Source: Conidiobolus incongruus B7586
Taxonomy: Eukaryota; Entomophthoromycota; Entomophthoromycetes; Entomophthorales; Conidiobolaceae
DNA length: 21,798 nt
Assembly (NCBI GenBank): GCA_000697335.1
Contig: JNEM01011791.1
Location: 1-21,798, forward strand
Reading direction: 5' to 3'
Below, piece after piece: positions 19,603 to 21,798 of this stretch. How positions within the stretch are numbered: the first letter of the stretch is position 1; each line of letters starts with the position of its first letter. Under the pieces are notes generated by a model. The model was given only the letters and a program-made list of their open reading frames with translations, had not been told where the DNA came from and searched no databases. Position numbers and translations under genes: made by a program.

Positions 19603-21056
19603 ATGTCAGAAACTATTGTTTATGGATTAAAGTTGTCAGTAATGTTAATTAACTCAATTAATAATATGTATCTTATTTAAGTATTCTTTCAAGTAGACTC
19701 GATGCTTAAGACGTGTCCTTGCATCAACTGATGAAACTAAATTTTTAATTGGTACAAATGAACTAAATAGTAAGAACGAAGTATGTAGTTTAGTATTATA
19801 ACTATTTTTATATCCTAACTTGCATTATTTATCAGTTACATTTAATTCATTTTGATGATATCACTGGAAAAATACCCAATAAAAAATTTCGACATCCTAA
19901 TCCTATTCAATATTTAGATTCGTGTCCAATGGATGAAAGACTTGTTTTATCTTGCTATTCCAACTTTTTAAAGAATAAAATTCAATATGGAGTCAGTTTG
20001 TTCAAGTTCCCAGATTTGAATACGTTTTCCAAGGATGATAACACTGAAGGCTTAGAAATTTTGTTGAATTTAACTCCAGGATTCTAAGAAGTTATTTTGA
20101 AGTAATATATAACTATATTTAACTTTAGTTATTGTGTTAATCATTGTAATTTAAAACAGGTTGAATTGGGATCCGTCAAGGAAAGAAAATAAGTTTATTC
20201 AGCTTACTCAGTCTTCACTATCACTTATCAATATTGATGGATCTATGAAAGATAGTCATGTAATTCATTTATTTATTATATCATACCAATAATATTTACA
20301 TTTGTAATAGGAATTATTGGCTATTAACCCTTTCGAAAAAAATCAGAATTATATGCATGTCAATGGAAACCCAATTCTGATCAGGTCATTATTACAAGCG
20401 AAGAGAGCATCAAAGGAATTGATTTGAATTCTAATGAGTAAGTTATACAATTTAATTTGTAGTTTGCTTATTGATTGTATTGAAATTAGAACCACATTCC
20501 ATATTCCAAAAGTTCATCGCTTTAAAGTTAAAGATGTTGGCTGTAATCCTAGTATTGGTTATCAATTAATGGCAAGTGATGACGATGCTCTTGTGCGATT
20601 CTGAGATATTAGAAATACTTCTACATGTATCAAAGAGCTTTCAAATCGCTCACATTGGTAAGTTATCATCCAATTGATATAAATTAGGACACACTGACAT
20701 CCACTTTAGGGTATGGTTAGTTGGCTATAATCGTTTACATGATCAGTTAGGTACTTAGTGGAGGACTAGACTGCCAGGTTAACCTCAATAACATTGTCTC
20801 TATCTCTTCTGCGTAACCCCTTGCTGATGAATCTAGCCCTTCTGAAGATGAATCAAACAAAGACGACATTCACAATAATTTCAATTCACACCAGAAGCCA
20901 GTTGATTGTCTAGTGAGCAGTTACGACTATCACAAAGATAGTATGTACTCAATATCCTGTTCATATGCTAACCCTTGGATTTTTGATTCACTTTTTTACG
21001 ATAGAAGATTGTTATTTAATTTTGTTCAAGATGAAAAATTTAAGATATTATTGTAA
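19603..21056 (+). pseudogene. EIPR1: Broken EIPR1/TSSC1 WD-repeat gene
   Basis: EIPR1 is a WD40 protein that works with the EARP/GARP tethering complexes in endosome recycling. The relic runs from M-S-E-T-I-V-Y-G-L-K to the family's C-terminus D-E-K-F-K-I-L-L and stop. Between lie TKFLIGTNEL, LIHFDD, ERLVLSCYSN, NWDPSRKENKFIQL, CQWKPNSDQVIITSEES, ASDDDALVRF, HWVWLVGYNRLHDQL, QVNLNNIVSISS and SSYDYHKDSMYSISCSYANP, all in the order of human TSSC1, separated by short GT...AG introns. About six breaks are visible: an extra TAGA at 19694-19697, TAA at 20085, a one-base shift near 20355, TGA at 20602 where the conserved tryptophan of R-F-W-D belongs, an extra G near 20750 and TAA at 20814. Introns remain well formed, so this is a decayed resident gene and not a processed copy. 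Confidence 0.85.
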
Positions 21057-21101
21057 TGAATAAAATAAAAAACATCATAATATATAAAACTATAAAAAGA
21101 T

Positions 21102-21175
21102 TGCTCCCAACAGGGATCGAACCTGTGACCTTGGCGTTATTAGCACCACGCTCTAACCAACTGAGCTATGGGAGC
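21102..21175 (-). tRNA. tRNA-Ile(AAT)
   Basis: 74 nt with discriminator A, no intron. Acceptor GCTCCCA/TGGGAGC is fully paired; the D arm reads AGCTCAGTTGGTTAGAGC, the anticodon loop CTAATAA gives anticodon AAT, and the T arm is ACAGG-TTCGATC-CCTGT. A34 is normally deaminated to inosine by Tad2/Tad3. The sequence after the gene on the minus strand contains a T run (TTTTTATAG around 21090-21099) suited to Pol III termination. Confidence 0.96.
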
Positions 21176-21264
21176 TTTCGTTATTGTGACAGATCTAACC
21201 CCAATTTTCCTAAGTTTCGCAACATTTTACCAATAGAATCATATCACATGAATATGACTTTATC

Positions 21265-21330
21265 ACAATAATGGTATTATTGTATGAATACCTTATTTGC
21301 TACAATAACTAAGCTTTGGTTTGTTATTGT
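21265..21330. repeat. Two ACAATAA inverted pairs
   Basis: ACAATAAT-GGT-ATTATTGT at 21265-21283 is a perfect 8-base inverted repeat with a 3-base loop. ACAATAAC at 21302-21309 pairs with GTTATTGT at 21323-21330 across 13 bases. A further TTATTGT lies at 21181-21187, beside the tRNA-Ile 5' end. Confidence 0.6.
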
Positions 21331-21455
21331 GTGCAATACCTACGATAAACCATATACTTGTTCTTAATCTATTTCTGTTTATTAGTAATCTACCTACCAA
21401 TATACAGTACAGTTCTAGTTGTGCGGGTTATGGATTGATGACAGCTCCCAGTAGA

Positions 21456-21491
21456 TCATGATTTCAGTGGTAATGCCACTGAGAGTTATGA
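21456..21491. repeat. Hairpin with TCAGTGG/CCACTGA stem
   Basis: Perfect 7-base stem TCAGTGG (21464-21470) and CCACTGA (21476-21482) with loop TAATG; an outer TCAT/ATGA pair can extend it. It is unusual here because of its G/C content in AT-rich surroundings. Confidence 0.55.
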
Positions 21492-21798
21492 CAATCATTA
21501 ATATAACAATCTAAAATGTTTTTTTTTCATTATTTAATCATTTTGATATAATATATCTTAATATAAATATTTTTCATTTTATATATAATGCAATATTTGA
21601 ATTTTATTTTCTTTATTTTATTATATTTTTTCATTATATTTTCATATTATATATTTCATTTATTTTCTATTATATATATTATATTATATTTTTATTTTTT
21701 TCAATATTACTTTAAATAATAATTTTTCTTATTATAAATTATTTAGCTTATTTTTAAAACTTTTTAAAAATCTTAAAAATTTAATAAAATAAATAATA

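Larger units (their letters stand above)
21176..21798. other. Terminal region without gene; hairpins, then near-pure A/T
   Basis: 21176-21500 is moderately AT-rich and holds several ACAATAA/TTATTGT inverted pairs and one strong hairpin (separate entries). From about 21520 to the end the sequence is almost entirely A and T. Confidence 0.5.

Noticed and set aside
21056-21271. 71-residue plus-strand frame with LLPTGIEPVTLALLAPRSNQ.
   Set aside because: It is the antisense of the tRNA-Ile gene; this phrase is a well-known spurious translation across tRNA genes.
21434-21484. C/D box snoRNA reading of TTGATGA ... CTGA.
   Set aside because: The boxes are only about 40 bases apart, there is no terminal stem next to them and no clear guide segment.

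Overview
The window looks like nuclear DNA of an AT-rich fungus, probably an early-diverging (non-Dikarya) lineage. The basis is short introns of about 48-67 nt with GT...AG ends and CTAAC-like branch sites, fungal-type genes (Erv46, Cbf1-like, Tan1, Str3-like, a CENP-U/Ame1-like protein), two nuclear tRNA genes and an EIPR1/TSSC1 relic. The exact lineage cannot be fixed from the sequence.

Layout: 1-3515 is a nest of decayed DNA transposons. It holds a Tc1-like element on the minus strand with long inverted ends (222-1798), a mariner element on the plus strand (1953-3276) whose D34D frame is kept but riddled with stops, a stray Tc1-like terminus (3279-3391) and the tail of a second mariner copy (3393-3515). 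The decay pattern is nearly all C-to-T/G-to-A. From 4979 to 12968 lie five intact host genes: a secreted beta/gamma-crystallin-like protein (+), then ERV46, a CBF1-like bHLH factor, TAN1 and a CS-domain/Sel1-repeat protein (all -). From 13707 to 21056 lie a TAD2 pseudogene (-), tRNA-Gln (+), cystathionine beta-lyase (+), a six-exon CENP-U/Ame1-like coiled-coil gene (-) and an EIPR1/TSSC1 pseudogene (+). A tRNA-Ile(AAT) gene (-) and an almost pure A/T tail close the window.

Splice sites were worked out by hand for every intact multi-exon gene. Each gives a continuous reading frame: 386, 255, 286, 334 and 513 residues. The genes do not form one system. They are housekeeping functions: ER-Golgi cargo receptor, transcription factor, tRNA acetylation adaptor, sulfur amino-acid enzyme, likely kinetochore protein. 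Two loose links are visible. Cbf1-type factors control sulfur genes in yeast and a cystathionine beta-lyase lies in the same window. The broken TAD2 encodes the deaminase that tRNA-Ile(AAT) would need, so an intact copy should exist elsewhere.

I found no convincing undescribed system. The most interesting points are the RIP-like decay of the transposon nest, the three decaying host loci, the two intact calcium motifs in the crystallin-like protein, and the CS plus Sel1 architecture.
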